Part shown: in pieces, positions 18,701 through 31,832 of the stretch | Numbering within the stretch: position 1 is the first letter of the stretch | Layout: each line of letters opens with the position of its first letter | Origin: Aegilops tauschii subsp. strangulata | Lineage: Eukaryota; Streptophyta; Magnoliopsida; Poales; Poaceae | Assembly: GCF_002575655.3 (NCBI RefSeq) | Contig: NC_053036.3 | Span: 650,401,387-650,465,386 of the forward strand | Direction of reading: 5' to 3' | Length of the DNA stretch: 64,000 nt | Program-made: the position numbers and the translations under genes | Notes under the pieces: model-generated | What the model was told of the DNA's origin: nothing | Database searches by the model: none | The model's input: only the letters and a program-made list of their open reading frames with translations

Positions 18701-19868
18701 GGAGTATTTAACCAAAAACTACCACATTTCATGGAAGCGTGTCGAAAAACTATCACTTTACGATTTTGTGCGAAAAACTACCACTTTTTTTCTAATCCGT
18801 GGCAAAAAACTACCAAGTCGCGAAATCGCTCGCTTCGCCCGCGCTAAGCACAAATCTGACCGGTTGGGCCCATGAACCAAATGCCACCGTGGCCATCCTT
18901 CGCGCCGAGCACATCCAGTTTCGCCGTCCTCACCTGCTCCTCCCTCCTCGTCCGCGTCCGCTCCCTCCTCTCGTCCCTCTTCCCCCTCGGCCCGTCCGGG
19001 TCGGCCGCCCCGGTGTCGAACAGGGCGCCGCCGCCGCGGGGGGATCTGTTGCTGCCGCTTCCGCTGCCGGTGCTCTGGCGCCGGTCGGCCTTCCTCGGGA
19101 TGCGGCCAGCGTAGGAGGTGCCGAGGAGGCCCAGCCGTCCTCGTCGGAGAGATCCCAGCCAAAGCGCTCGGCCATCTCCTGGAGGGCCCCGTCGCCGTCG
19201 TTGTAGACGTAGTCGAACTTGGAGTCGCCGCGGAGGAAGCGGTGCGCGTGCTCCCACTCGACGCGGTTGACATAGACGGGGTCGTCGAGCACCTCGCGTG
19301 CCAGGCGCGCCCAGACCAGCGTGTCCCCGCAGTCGAGCTCCGCGACCACCCAGCGCAGGTAGGACGGCGGCAGCGTGCCTAGCATCTGGCCCTTGTGCTT
19401 GCCGAACTCGATCACATGGTCCCTCGCGGGCCGCGACGACGCGCCGGCGCCCGCGGTGGCCCCGAGCGGGCGGAGGAGGGGGATCCTGGCGGGTCTGGGC
19501 AGCGTGGCAGTGGAGCGGCGACGGTGAAGGGGGGAGAGAGGCGCCGCTCGGGGTTGGGGTCTCGGCGGAGGCGCCGGGGAGGAAAGGCAGGCCCTTGCGG
19601 CGGCGAGCGGGAGCATGGCGTGCTGGCGGCGGCCGGAGAGCAGGGAAGCTTCCGTGAACTCCGGCGCGAAGAATGGCCACGGTGGCACCATGTTCGTGGG
19701 CCCAACTGGTTAGATTTGTGCTTAGCACGGGCGAAGCAAGCGATTTCGCGACATGGTAGTTTTTTGGCACGAATTAGGAAAAAAGTGGTAGTTTTTCGCA
19801 CAAAATCGTAAAGTGGTAGTTTTTCAACACGTTTCCATGAAATGTGGTAGTTTTTGGTTAAATACTCC
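18701..19868 (-). mobile_element. 1168-bp gene-carrying TIR element (Pack-TIR/MULE-like), A/B copy
   Basis: The left end GGAGTATTTAACCAAAAACT at 18701 is the reverse complement of the right end at 19868. The two arms stay alignable for about 205 bp at roughly 88-90% identity (18701-18905 and 19664-19868). Each arm holds four ACTACCA-type motifs spaced about 28-30 bp. Flanks TCCAGGT and TCGAGGT could be a 7-bp target duplication with one mismatch. The centre is a gene-like GC-rich segment on the minus strand. Long arms with subterminal repeats and captured coding sequence are like Mutator-derived Pack-MULEs, but the TSD length is atypical. Confidence 0.7.
18844..19616 (-). pseudogene. DUF3820-domain gene (predicted plastid protein), frameshifted, A/B copy
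   Basis: The likely start is ATG at 19616 (MLPLAAARACLSSPAPP), giving an Ala/Arg/Ser/Pro-rich N-terminus of about 60 residues like a chloroplast transit peptide. A DUF3820-type domain follows: VIEFGKHKGQMLGTLPPSYL, RWVVAELDCGDTLVWARLAR, then EWEHAHRFLRGDSKFDYVYN and an acidic FGWDLSDEDGW. At about 19130 the natural-looking frame jumps: frame 1 becomes Gly/Arg-rich and stops at 18930, while the +1 frame continues with KRDERRERTRTRREEQVR and TAKLDVLGAKDG to a stop at 18844. One missing G in the GGGCC at 19128-19136 would explain it. The last ~20 codons lie inside the left inverted repeat. A short intron is an alternative explanation. Confidence 0.65.
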
Positions 19869-20241
19869 TCGAGGTGACGTCCTCTACATGCTGTCGTTGG
19901 CGACGTAGGAGGACATGGTGTATCACCCCATTGACAACGCCCCCATCAACCTCTGAGAGTGCGCCTGAGGTGGGCGTCTTGTCGGTGGTGGTCATGCGTG
20001 GATTCAACATCCTATGTGCGGATCGAATATGTAGGCAGGCGCCGGGCTGATGCAGTTCGACATCAGCTATGTTTGTTGGATCAGGCGGATCTAGCTGGAT
20101 GCACTACTCGTTGGCTCTGTCACGTTGCGAGGTGGTGTGAGGCGCGACCTTTCTCTCCCTCACTGGTTTTGGTGAACATTGCCATGGCGGCGCATCTGAC
20201 AGGCAGTGACAACTACGGGGCACTGTATTGGTGCACATAAG

Positions 20242-20598
20242 GTTGGAAAAAAGGTAGACGTAAGCGAGGCGGTTGGCTTTTGCTTAGTGCCTAGGCGGTG
20301 CCTAAGCGCCCTAGGGGCAGCCTAGGCGGTAATATAGTTTTTACTCGTAGTGTATTTATGATTATTATATGGGTGTTGATATTAGTTTAGGGCATATAAA
20401 TTAATTAATTACCATCTACTGCCATTGGAATACAATCCGTTTGACATATCAGTGTAGTATGCGGCATTATTTCTTGCTTGAGTAGGCAATTCCTTGCTTG
20501 CCCTGCCTAGACCTCCATTTATGCCCTAGGCGAGGTGTTTGGCCATTGCCTAGCGCCCAGGCGTGCCTAAACGCCTCCTAGGCACTGCCTTTTCCAAC
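20242..20598. mobile_element. MITE-like element with CCTAGGCG-rich ends, copy B
   Basis: Same element as 587-943. It differs from copy A by at least two substitutions (GGCGG instead of GACGG near 20325 and CTCCAT instead of TTCCAT near 20516), both shared with copy D. Confidence 0.5.
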
Positions 20599-22040
20599 AG
20601 ACACGGCTATCACTGGCAAGGTGGCAGTGCATGGAAGTGATGCGATTATGTCTTCCCTTCCTTGCAATTTCTCCTTTTTGTCGGCTAGTACTGTGCGAGC
20701 AGGCTGGTAGACTGGTAGATGGTTGCAGCGACTATCGAGATAGAAGGTGGTGCGGGTGAAACCCTAGCTGTTAGTTGCACGAGAAAGAAAAAGAGCGAGT
20801 CCAGAAGGAGGAGAGAACCACCATCCACGAGTTTTGGATCAGGTTGGCACACAATGGCAGATGTAATTCTCCACAAAATGGAAAGTAGTTCCGAAATCGA
20901 CCTGCTAAAGCGAGAGCCAATGAGGAGATGACTATTGATTGGCACTTCATGCACTTTAGAAATATCTGTTTAGTTACAGTTAAACTTCACAGTCTTGAAC
21001 TCCATACATCTTAAGCTATTTTACATCCATATACTCTAAAATCACTCTACCAAGTTCTAAAGATATTTAATGGTACATACACAAACACATTATAATATGT
21101 CAAAGGGTATATGTTAATTGGTGCAATAATGTGAAAGTATCGGTTTCCTCTTTGCTTTATTGTCAAAAAAATGTAATAGTTGATTTTTCTTAAACACCAT
21201 TAAATAAATAATACAAACATGCTTTGTAACAAAATACAGTTTCAATGTAGCACAACAAATGTTTTGGTAATGGTGAATAAATTCATTGAATGACAAATTT
21301 CTACCTTATTATAAATGTGCATTTTGAGGTGTTAATGCTGCCAGTTAAACCAAAAAAGTTTTTATATATAAATAATCAAATAACGTATCAATAAAATAAC
21401 ATACATTGATTAGATAAAAAAGTTTAGTATAAATGGATAGGTAAGTATATTTTTAACTATACGGCGAGTTAAGAATGAAATTTTCCTTCCTCAACCAAAA
21501 AAACTAGGTTACAAATAATGCGTATTGATCCAACCTAAAACACTAATGCATCGATCCAACCTTAAATTAATAACCCTATAAATCAAGAACAGACACAAAA
21601 AAAAAGTTTTACGAAACTTGCACTCCTTAATCAAGAACTTTACAAATCCAGAACCCAAAAAATAAAATAGATAAAAGGTAACTAAGAAAATAATGAAGAT
21701 TTTAGAGTATTTAGAAAGTAAGAGTTAACAATGGGCGCTAGGATAGATATCCTGGCAGCATGTCTCGATTCCTACTTGATTTCATGAAATTATATTGTGT
21801 CGACTCAAAAATTATTACAAAATTCCCATATAATCTGGACTAGTTATTTTCTAAATAAATAGACAGAGATTGTGGTGGTTCCTCAAAAGTAAAACATTAT
21901 GTCCCACGTAAAAATAATTATATAATATAAAACATATCCAACGAGAAGAAGTAATACTAGTTTGATATTGTAGGTGTTACTGACTCTTTCCTTATGGGCG
22001 ATTGGAATTACAAATATTTGCCGGCTACAATATCAAACTA

Positions 22041-23504
22041 CCAATGTTATCAATCCAGTAGGAGAACCACGCAAATCCTCGTTGACAGTACCTACATACA
22101 CAAAAACAAATATTTGCACCCAACGCGATCAAAGGGGTTGTCAATACCCTCGGCGGTTAATTGGAAGGATCAAATCTCGTAGTGATAGGTAAATAAAATA
22201 AAACACAAAATAAAAGAACGGTAAATAAATTGCAGCAAGGTATTTCTGGATTTTATATAGGATAAAATTAGACCCGGGGGCCATAGTTTTCACTAGAGTC
22301 TTCTCTCTCGAACAAAAAGTATACATTGGTAAACAAATTACAGTTGGGCAATTGATAGAAAAAACGTATAGTTATGACGATATATAAGACAATGATCATG
22401 TATATAGGCATCACGTCTGAGACAAGTAGATCGACTCCGACCTGCATCTACTAATATTACTCCACCCATCGACCGCTATCCAGAATGCATCTAGAGTATT
22501 AAGTTAATAAAAACGGAGTAACGCCTTATGCAAGATGACATGATGTAGACAAAGTAAATCCAGCCAATATGAATAAATCCCGTCGTGTTCCTGGCAACAA
22601 TACAAATACGTCTCTTGTCCCCTTCTGTCACTGGGATATAGAGCACCGCAAGGTTGAACCCATTACAAAGCACCTCTCCCATTGCAAGATAAATCAATCT
22701 AGTTGGCTAAACCAAATAGATAGATCAGAGAGAAATACAAAGCTATATAAATCGTGCATAAAAGAATTCAGAAAAGACTCAAATATTTACCATGAATAAT
22801 CTGATCATAAATCCATAATTCATCAGATCCCAACAAACACACCGCAAAAGAAGCTTATATTGAATAGAACTCCAAGAACATCGATGAGACATTGTATCAA
22901 AGATCAAAGAGAGAGAAGAAGTCATCTAGCTACTAGCTATGGACCCGTAGGTCTGTGGTAAACTACTCACGCATCATCAGAAGGCAGCAAGGATTGATGA
23001 TGTAGAAGCCCTCCATCATCGATTCCCCTCCGACAGAGTACCGAAAAAGGCCTTCGGATGGGATCACAAAAAGAACAGAAGCTTGCGGCAGTGAAAAAGT
23101 GTTTTGACTGGCTCTCTGTTGGGTTCTTGATTTTAGAGAATTTATAGAGGTGGAATTAGATCAGACGGAGCCATGTGGGGCCCACAAGGCATTTTGGCGC
23201 CTACCCCTTGGGCGCACCCTGTTGCCTTGCCGTATCCTCATTTGCCTTCTGACCTACTCCCAAAGCTTCTAGGGTCTCTCTTGTCTAGGAAAAATGGTCA
23301 AAAAGGTTCGTACCGTTTGGATTCTGTTTGGTACTGATTTCCTGGAAAACCAAAAACAGGCAAGAAAACAACAACTGACACTTGGCACTAGGTTAATAGG
23401 TTAGTCCCAAAAATTGATATATAATTGCATATAAAACATCCAAGATTGATACTATAATAGCATGGAACAATAAAAAAAATTATAGATACATTGGAGACGT
23501 ATCA
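22041..23504 (-). mobile_element. Truncated Gypsy-type LTR, copy B
   Basis: Same LTR fragment as 2386-3849, at the fixed array offset; essentially identical. Confidence 0.75.
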
Positions 23505-23861
23505 AGGGGATCCTCACCATGTCGGTTCTCGGCTTGGTGGGCCGGGCTATGACTCCCATTGTCGGTTTTGTCTAGGGCCACTTTGGGCGTCCCATAGCGG
23601 ACTATGTGAAGATTCCGTAAGACTTGGAGCACAGTTCGAAGATACCGGATCCGTGGAGGCCTCTGTATCCATCGACGTGACCGACCTAGTAGTGTAAACC
23701 CTAGTCCCCGGTGTTGTGCAAGCAAGGGGTCGAGCTAGTCATAGATCATATTGAATCCCGGTGATGTTTGTCTTTGGCGGTGTCACCCTTTTCGCTAACT
23801 CGACCGGCCACCTCGACCAGGTCAGGCTTCCGCTCTAGGCTAGATCGTAAGATTCGACAAC

Positions 23862-24371
23862 ATGGAGTACATCGCCAATTGCTGCGGAGTGATAATCTTC
23901 TCGGGTTTAGTGTCTCACAAGAACCGAGGGCAGCAGAGGCCGCGTATCCCGATCTCGACGTCAGATCGGATCTTGGAGCTGCTGGAAGAAGTCATTTTTG
24001 ACTCACCCACCACCCATCTCGTTGGCAACATCGAAGTTCTCACTGACTTCCTCGAAGGAACCTCCAAGGAGAAAGAAGACACGGAAGAGGAGGTCGGCCA
24101 AACCCCGGACAACCGCCCATCAGCCATGGCGCCCTTACGCAAATGGCAGGCGACCTCGACCTACGAGTGCTACATGGTGAACACGCCAAACGACAGTGCA
24201 TGCAACATCAACAACAACAACAACAACAACGATGTCCATGGCAATGGCAACGACAACATTGGTGGTGCCGAGGACGACCCCAACTATAATCCCGAGAGGG
24301 CGAGCCCGCAGTGTGCCAAATCACATGAGGAGGACGGAGGGCTTTGGTCGCTGAGCGAGTTTGGCCCGTGA
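23862..24371 (+). CDS. Hypothetical poly-Asn ORF, copy B
   Basis: Same 169-codon frame as 4207-4716, with Lys replacing Thr at about residue 71. No independent evidence of expression. Confidence 0.3.
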   Translation: MEYIANCCGVIIFSGLVSHKNRGQQRPRIPISTSDRILELLEEVIFDSPTTHLVGNIEVLTDFLEGTSKEKEDTEEEVGQTPDNRPSAMAPLRKWQATSTYECYMVNTPNDSACNINNNNNNNDVHGNGNDNIGGAEDDPNYNPERASPQCAKSHEEDGGLWSLSEFGP

Positions 24372-25896
24372 TAAGTCTCATACATATCTATATTTTTGAT
24401 TATTTCATGCTATTATAATATCACTTTTGAATACTTTTGTATCAATCTATATTATTTTTCTGGACTAACCTTTTAGTTCAATGCGTAGAGCTAGTTGGTG
24501 TTTTCTGCATGTTTTTGATTTTACAGAAAATCCGTATTTACGGAGCTCAAAATAACTTGGGGATTCATGATAATTTTTTTGGAGATAGAAAAAAATCCAG
24601 AAAGCACTGAAAGGGGCTGGGGGGGGGGGGACCCCAGGACCCCACGCGGCCGGGCGACCCAGCCAGGGGTCCACCCGTGTGTGTAGGCCGCATGAGACCG
24701 CTAGCCACTGCTTTTCGTCCATCTTTTACCTATAGATCCCAGAATTCCAGAAATTCTCCATACCATTTTTTGTGACTTTTTCCACCGCCGCAAGTTCCTG
24801 TATTTTCAGATCCAATCTGGAGGCCTGTTCCAACACCCTGCCGGAGAGGGAATCAATCACCTGAGCCATCTTCATCAACCTTGCTTCTACCACAACCTTG
24901 TGTGAGTAGTTCCCTTAGGACCTTGGGTCGATAGCACTAGCTAGATGGCATCCTCTCTCTCTTGCGATTCAATACAAAGTTCCCATGAGTTGCCTCACAT
25001 GATCAGGTTCCATATCATGTAATGCGGTTTTGTGTTTGTTGGGACATGATGAACAATCACTTTATGATCATACTGTTCATTGAACTATAGTGAATCAATT
25101 ATGAGTTCTTTGCTGCGTAATTTTTTTTGAGGGAATTCTTTGCTGCGTAATTAGATAGCCGTGTATGCTCTCTGATCTATTTGTCTACTTCACTCAAGTT
25201 TCATAAGTAGTTCTTCAGAGGGAGTTGTGTGCGGTAGTGGGTACAACTTGCGGTGATCCATCCCAGTGACAGAAAGGGAATGAGCACGAATTGTATTGTT
25301 GCTACTTGCTTCTAAGGATAAAATGATGGTTTCTTTATCACACTTGGATGATAATTTTACTGTCTACATCATGTCATCTTTCTTATTGTAGTACCCTACT
25401 ATTTATTATGAACTTAATACTTTGAGATGCATGCTGGATAGTGGTCTTTAGGTGGAGTATTAGTTATAGTTCTAGTTGGATAATGACCTACATATCGTGG
25501 ACATTATGCCTATACGAGATTGTGCCATGAATGATCATAGTCATAACTCTATCTTATGTTATTGCGTACACCGTTATAATTACTTTTCTCGCTGTTCCAA
25601 TTTATTATTTTGTCCTATTTATCAATTCCTACCATACCATATAATCTATCTTTGTAACTAGGAGCACAAGAAGTTTGACAACGTTCCTGAAACACTGGGG
25701 GAAGAGTATTTTGTGTTTGGTGTGCAGGTACCGACGATTTAGGTTGCTGAAGAAATCCCTACTGGTTCGATAAACCTTTGTTCTCATTCGAGGGAAATAC
25801 TTATTGGTAGGTTACTTTAGCCTTACACTTTGGGGGGGGGGGGGGGGGTGGGGGAGGGAGGGTGGTTACCCAACAACTCTTACGAGAGGGCAAGCA
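24369..25896 (+). mobile_element. Gypsy-type 5' LTR, copy B
   Basis: Same LTR as 4714-6251 with shorter G-runs. A private substitution turns ATATTGTTC into ATACTGTTC near 25072, at the site where the Copia element inserted in copy C. Confidence 0.7.
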
Positions 25897-26557
25897 AGTT
25901 TTTGGGTGCCGTTGTCGGGGAATTTCTTCCAACTTTAATAGGTCCTACACATTACCACTTTTCTCTCTTGTTATCCATCTTACCTAGTTACTTTCTATTT
26001 ACTATTTGTTTGCCTTTTTGCTTGCTAAAATTTTAAAAACCACAAAAAAATTAAAAGAAAGAATTATATACATTTTTTAACCTTGTTATCATGGCTAGTA
26101 ATTCACTTCCTACCACTTCACCCGAGCTAGAAGTGCTTCACTTTAAACAAAGAAGTGGGGAGATATTAAAGCCTAGTTTATAATGTTGGACACTCATAAT
26201 AGATCCATAATTAAAATACTTCTTAGTAATTTCTATGTAGGTCTAATCATGCAAAATAGGAGCACTTCATATTATGTTGCTGAAAGAAACTTCATTGAAA
26301 ATGACGCTATGAATTCTTACGAAATGAGAATCTAATACCATAAAGTGCGCTCCTTTTTCACAAAAGGGAGTTCAATTGCTTGAGAAATTAGGAGAGGTCC
26401 AAAGTGATATAATGGACCTAAGTAAAAATGGCTTCCTCCCCCGCCAAAGAAATTAGGAGAAATCTGTCCCTCTGTCGCCCGCCATTGCTATATAAACCGC
26501 TGCCCCAGCCATAGTCGCAGTCATTCGCCTCCGATCCCTCTCTGCACCACTCCTACC

Positions 26558-27338
26558 ATGTATTCCTCCCCCGCCAAAGCTCTCTGGGACAGGCTGACAC
26601 CGGACCAGAAGAAGGAGATGGCCGCCATTGCTGCTAGCTGGTTGGCCGGCAGGCAACAGGAGGACGACGACGTCCCAATGGAGGACGGCCGCCGCCGACG
26701 AGTCGGCGCCACCATCCTCCTCCTCCGCGCCACCCTCACTGGTGAACTGCACCATGACCATCGGCGAGGCCCGTTCCCATTACGTGGACATGGTGTGGGA
26801 GGAGCGGTTCTGGGAGGCACAGGCCGCCGCTGCCTACAATCACCACCTTCTCCAGGAGCACCTGCAGGCGGAGGAGCAGCTCAACGCCGGTAGGAAGATC
26901 ACGCTGGACGCGGACGTAGCGGAGCAGGTAGTGCTTCTCGAGTCCTACCGCTCCGCCCGCCTCGCCCGCAAGCGGTACCGCCAGCGGGTGGCGGAGGTGG
27001 TGGCGGCCGCGTACAAGGAGGGCGACAAGGCGGTGTTCGGCAAGACCGACGACGAGGAGGAGGACATCGCCGAAGACGGCACATCCGCGGGCGCCGCCGG
27101 CAGTGAGGAAGAATAGTGCACAGTAGGTCGCCGCCGCTCGGGTCCCGGGAAGGCCACCACTCCTCCCCTCTCGTCGAAGCCAAGCTTGGTTGGCTGAACA
27201 TTGTTGCTTCCCGTGGCTCCGGAGGTGGAAGTTATGGAGGCAGAGCTGGAGAGTGCCGAGGCGGAGCTAGGGAAGGCGAAGCTTCAGTTCTTGGGGTTCA
27301 TGGCCGGACACGGGGAACGGGCGCCGATGACCATTTAG
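26558..27338 (+). pseudogene. Decayed unknown gene, copy B
   Basis: Same lesions as 6913-7693, so the decay predates the array. Middle-part residues differ from copy A: Thr for Met, Arg for Ser and Asp for Glu, all shared with C and D. His is replaced by Asn near 26743, private to B. Confidence 0.5.
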
Positions 27339-27805
27339 ATTAGGTAATTATGCCTAGCCGGACGAGCTCCGCTTAGTTGATGTAATGTAATAAAAAATCC
27401 GTCATGTTTATATAAAATTCGGCCGTGTTTATATGAAATCCAGCCATGTTTGAACGAATATCGCTCAGTTAGTTCGAACTGTTGCCAAAATGCATGCGGT
27501 TATGGTTGGATGGCGTCTTCCTGCATCCGTGTCCGCGGACTGGTACCTCCCTATCCGTGAATGGATGCGGAAGAAAATTTACGGGTTGACGTTGGAGGTG
27601 CCCTTATGTTCACGCGTGAGAGAGAGCTTGTCTTTTACCTGTATATTCGCGCCTATCAGTTTAGTTGTCATGTGAGCCCTTTGTCCTTAGCATCTTGAAC
27701 TAAGAGATATTTAGTTAAACAATGTAGTGTTTGATCAACACATGCGTGGCCCACTGAATACACACTAATTAATTAAGCCACATGCCTATCGTGTTCAGAT
27801 CGCGT

Positions 27806-29153
27806 CTCTAGTGTTGGCGTAAGGCATGCGAGAAATGATGGAGGTTTGGCTCTTCGACCCATCCCGGTCCAAGTTTGCGCTGTTTTTGGGGTAAAACGGA
27901 CAACGCGCGGACGGGCGGGCCGTGTGCGCATGTCCTCCCCTAGCCCGCAATCGGTGGCACATGGACGTTTTTTTCTATCCGCCCCCCTCCCTCCCTCCGG
28001 CCGCACCCCCTCCACTCTTTCCCACTCTTGTCCACTCTTTCCCTCGCCGCCGCCGCCGCCGCCGCCGCCATTGCAGCTGTGCAGCTCGGACGCGCGCTCG
28101 CCCAACCCTTCCCCTCGTCTCCCCCAAGCTACCCAACCACGGCCACCTGATTTGAGCACCCGGCGGCCGGATATGGAGCGGATCCGGTCGGTCTTGAGCT
28201 CGCCCGGCTGTGGGAGGCCGCGCCGCGCCATGGACTAGCCGGGCACCGGGCCGGAAGGCCCTGGCAAGGCCGCAAGGCCGCATGCAGGTAGTGGCTCCTC
28301 CTCTAGCCGCTCGGGTCTACACCGTCGGTGGTCCGCCGGCAGATACACGAATGGCGGTCGGCCAGGTTCGGTGCTAGCCCAAAAGCTCGTCGGCGCACTG
28401 TTGCCACTCATTAAGTGCGACCACTGCCCAAAGAAGGTCGTGCGCCGCGTGTCTACAACACCAGAACATCCCGGATGGGTGTTCATCAAGTGCTTAAACG
28501 ATGGGATATGTGCTATTTTTAGCTTTGGTTGTGCTCTTGGATTTGACTAGTTGTGCTAACTTAAAATTTTATTGTGTAGCATGGATGCAAGTTTTGTTAT
28601 TAGGAAGAAGAGTACATCGATATATTGATAGAGCGCAATTTAGTAGATGTTCGTGCACTTTTAACTACCACAGAGGCTAGAGATGAGACTAGTGCACTTG
28701 TTGCTAGAATAGAGGCTAGACATGAAACTAGATGTGAGGAAGCAACGTCTACTTCTTTACACTCGAAGAAGAAAGAAGCATGCAAGATCGAGCCTCCTCC
28801 GCAAATAAACAATGAATGCATCGAGAAGGCACTAATCCAACTTACCAGAGCAGTTACGGAAGTTGGATATCTTCTAAAATGTATTCTTGTGGTTCTTGTT
28901 TTTTTGTCTTGGTTTTCTAGTCAAAATTTGGTGATGTATTTCTCATGTACCAAAAATGAATGATGAAAAAAAGTTATGGGCTTGCAAAGAAAAATGTACG
29001 CGGACAGGATGCGGCCGGGATGCGTCCGCGTGTTGGGCGCACGGCCACCGCATCCCAGAAACTGCCCGAACACGACCCCATTGCCCTACCAAAGGGACAG
29101 AATACCGGGCAAAACGGACGTCCGTTTGGGGTCGTGCGGTGGAGTTGGCCTTA
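27806..29153 (+). mobile_element. Probable Harbinger-type element with GRF zinc-finger gene, copy B
   Basis: Same as 8160-9507. The T-run near 27968 is one base longer than in copy A. Confidence 0.4.
28230..28963 (+). pseudogene. GRF-type zinc-finger gene, decayed, copy B
   Basis: Carries the same stop at codon 3, the AT donor and the internal TAG as copy A, so all three lesions predate the array. Confidence 0.65.
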
Positions 29154-30928
29154 CAGCTGCTAACAAACCGATATGAGACTGACATGTGGACCCAGCTGAA
29201 GATATATGTAACATATAAGGTTCTAGGGTAACATCTCGGATGAAAGCTTCCATATGACGAATATTTTTCAAAAAGTTTAACAAATTGAACATCTATCATA
29301 AATTTAAATTTAAATTAATTTTGTGTGTGCTGAAACGAAAACAAATCACTTCCTATAGATCAGAATCCACCCTTTATTCACAGCAAAGTTATTTTTCATT
29401 TCGGTAAGAGCAAACTGAATTTAAACTGGGTTTGTTTATAGATGTATGTTGATTGTTTTAAACTAGAATATTGAAATCTAGAAAATTTGCATGCCTTTAC
29501 CAAATTAGAGGACATTTTCACCTTGTACGTTAACTGTCACAAACGTCTATAGATCAATGCTGTTGCTACTTTGTGTTCCTTATATTTTGCAAAAAAAAAG
29601 GAACTCTTTTATCCTGTGCCATAAAACTCTTCCTTTTAACACTTCTATATGCTGGGTTGACGGCATCTCATCAATATAGCTAGGTCTCTAATTTTAGTTC
29701 TGAAGTAAACGGACCCAGTGGGTAAACAAGTGGACATACAGTAGGCTTATCCTTGCCAAAATGGACAAATAGAGTGTTTTGCAAAAAATAATAAAAAAAT
29801 TGAAGCTCTAACAGTCGGGCTGTTGGTAATGAAAATGTCAAACCTTCATACAAATAGGCAGCAATGCACGTGCATACTGGCACTACTTGTATCATACTGG
29901 CATTCTAAGATGACGATCACATACCTTTTAGACTAAAAATCATAACGACAGTTTGACTTCTAATTAAAAATCCACTTTGTTTATAAAAAACTATGTACGT
30001 TATGCGTTTGTTTTACAATTCTAAGGCAGAGCAAAGACCAGACCTCATTCAGTGTTTCACTCTTCCCTGTTCTTCTGAATTATAGTTGTAGTTACAAGGA
30101 TCATGACGCAAGCAAGCACTTCGACAAAATTTAACATGAAGGTTGGTTTCTTTTGGAGAAATAAAAATACATTATTCCTATAAAGGATGGTGGAGTACCC
30201 GCCTTCGTGACTGCTCAACGGCGATTAGAGCCTCCCAGCCGTCCGTTGCCGGGTGGCATGCTGCAGGAGCTTCTCGGGGCCGCTCTAGGCCGTCCAATCT
30301 GCCTGGACGGCTCCGACCCGGGCGACTTGGTTGGAGGGTCCATGACAGATGGACTGAGGGCGCGCGATCATTACAGTCAGTGTGCGTCCATGACGGGTGG
30401 ATTGAGGGTGTGCGATCGCCGCACTCAGACGGCTGGTTGATGACGAGTAGACCGAAGGCGCGCGATTGCTACATTCGGAAAAGAGCCTCCTCAACGTACA
30501 TTGTCGGTTGGCTTGCGGCAGGAGGCTCTCGTGGATGAGGCGAGCCGTTGCATCTGCCCGAACCAGCAGGTGTCCGGCCGACTAGTCTGGAGTGTCCATG
30601 ATGGGTGGACCGCTCAGCTCGCTCGGGGCCAACGTCATTGGGCAGTGTCAGGCCTGCCAGCACACTCACGCAAAGCTCTAGTTGAGCCCGCCTAGCGGCG
30701 TACTTGCCCCTAGGTGGGTTGGTACGGTCGCGACAGGCACGAAAGCCGGGTCCCGGTCACAGCGCCGGCTCGCGCGTGGGGCCCGATTCGGGATTGCATG
30801 TGCTAGTGGGCGCGTGGGGCCATCCCGCCCGAGCCGGCTGCCTTGTTGGTGCCTGTTTCATCCAGTTAGAGCCGGCTCTTAGCGTCTCCCGGCCAGAGTC
30901 GGCACAGCGTGTTGTCCGGTGCTACTTG

Positions 30929-31832
30929 TGATATGCATTGGGATTTTCCCTGAAGAGGCTGGATGAAATAACATAGTAGCAGATAGTATTCCCCTCAGTG
31001 GAGAACCAAGGTTATCGAACCAATAAGAGATTCAAAGACAAAAGTCGACAATACCTGCACACGAACAAACAAAATACGGCACCCAACACGGGCAAGAGGG
31101 TTGTCAATCCCTTGTACTTGGTAATTGTAAGGATTAATACCGATAGTTGTAGATATATAAATTGCAAAAAAAAACTAATAAATTGCAGCGAGCTTGTTAG
31201 GGCTGTAGTAATAATGATGAATGGACCCAGAAGACATAGCTTTCACTAGCGGCATCTCTCTCAAGAACATAGCAAATGATGGGTACACAAATTACGTTCG
31301 GCAATTGATAGAAAAGAGGATAATAATCATGTTATTCATGGCATGATGAGTACTACGCATTATATCCGTGACAAGTAGACTGTTAAACTTACTGACGCCT
31401 ACTACCGTTACTCCATTTCGAGAGCGCTTCTATGCTTGGATCTCTACGTATTAAGTTGATAACAAACAAAGTAATTCTTGAAGCAGGATGACATAATATA
31501 GACAAAATAAGGATAAATAATATGATTGAACCACGTCATTTTATCCTTAGTAGCGACAATACAAATATGCGCATTGCTATCCTTCTGTCACAAAGTAAGG
31601 ACACTGCAAAATTAAAACTACTAATATGCACCACTTTCACTAAAGATCTAATTATCAACTTGGCAAAGAAAACTCATAGATCGGTAAGCATAGTTACAAC
31701 AATCACACAATAAAGTTTAGAATATAACTCAATTAATTTCAATGAATAATCTGATCATAAACCCACAATTCATCGCCTCCCAACAAACGTATTGCAAAAG
31801 AAGATTACATCGAAAGAACTCCGAGGATAACA
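30929..31832 (-). mobile_element. Gypsy LTR fragment, copy B
   Basis: Same as 11283-12186, with a private G-to-T change near 31475 (AATTCTTG for AATGCTTG). Confidence 0.6.

Larger units (their letters stand above)
1..19655 (+). repeat. Array unit, copy A (complete)
   Basis: The only uninterrupted full unit in the window. It carries several private alleles not seen in B, C or D, for example near 261, 670, 861, 7252, 7310, 7397, 7407, 8606 and 10247, so it is the most divergent of the four visible copies. Confidence 0.95.

Noticed and set aside
18844..19770. 308-codon minus-strand open frame (and its twin at 55022-55948)
   Set aside because: It starts inside the right inverted repeat, and its first two thirds are a Pro/Arg-rich out-of-frame shadow of the DUF3820 domain. 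Only its last ~80 codons look genuine, as the frameshifted end of that gene.
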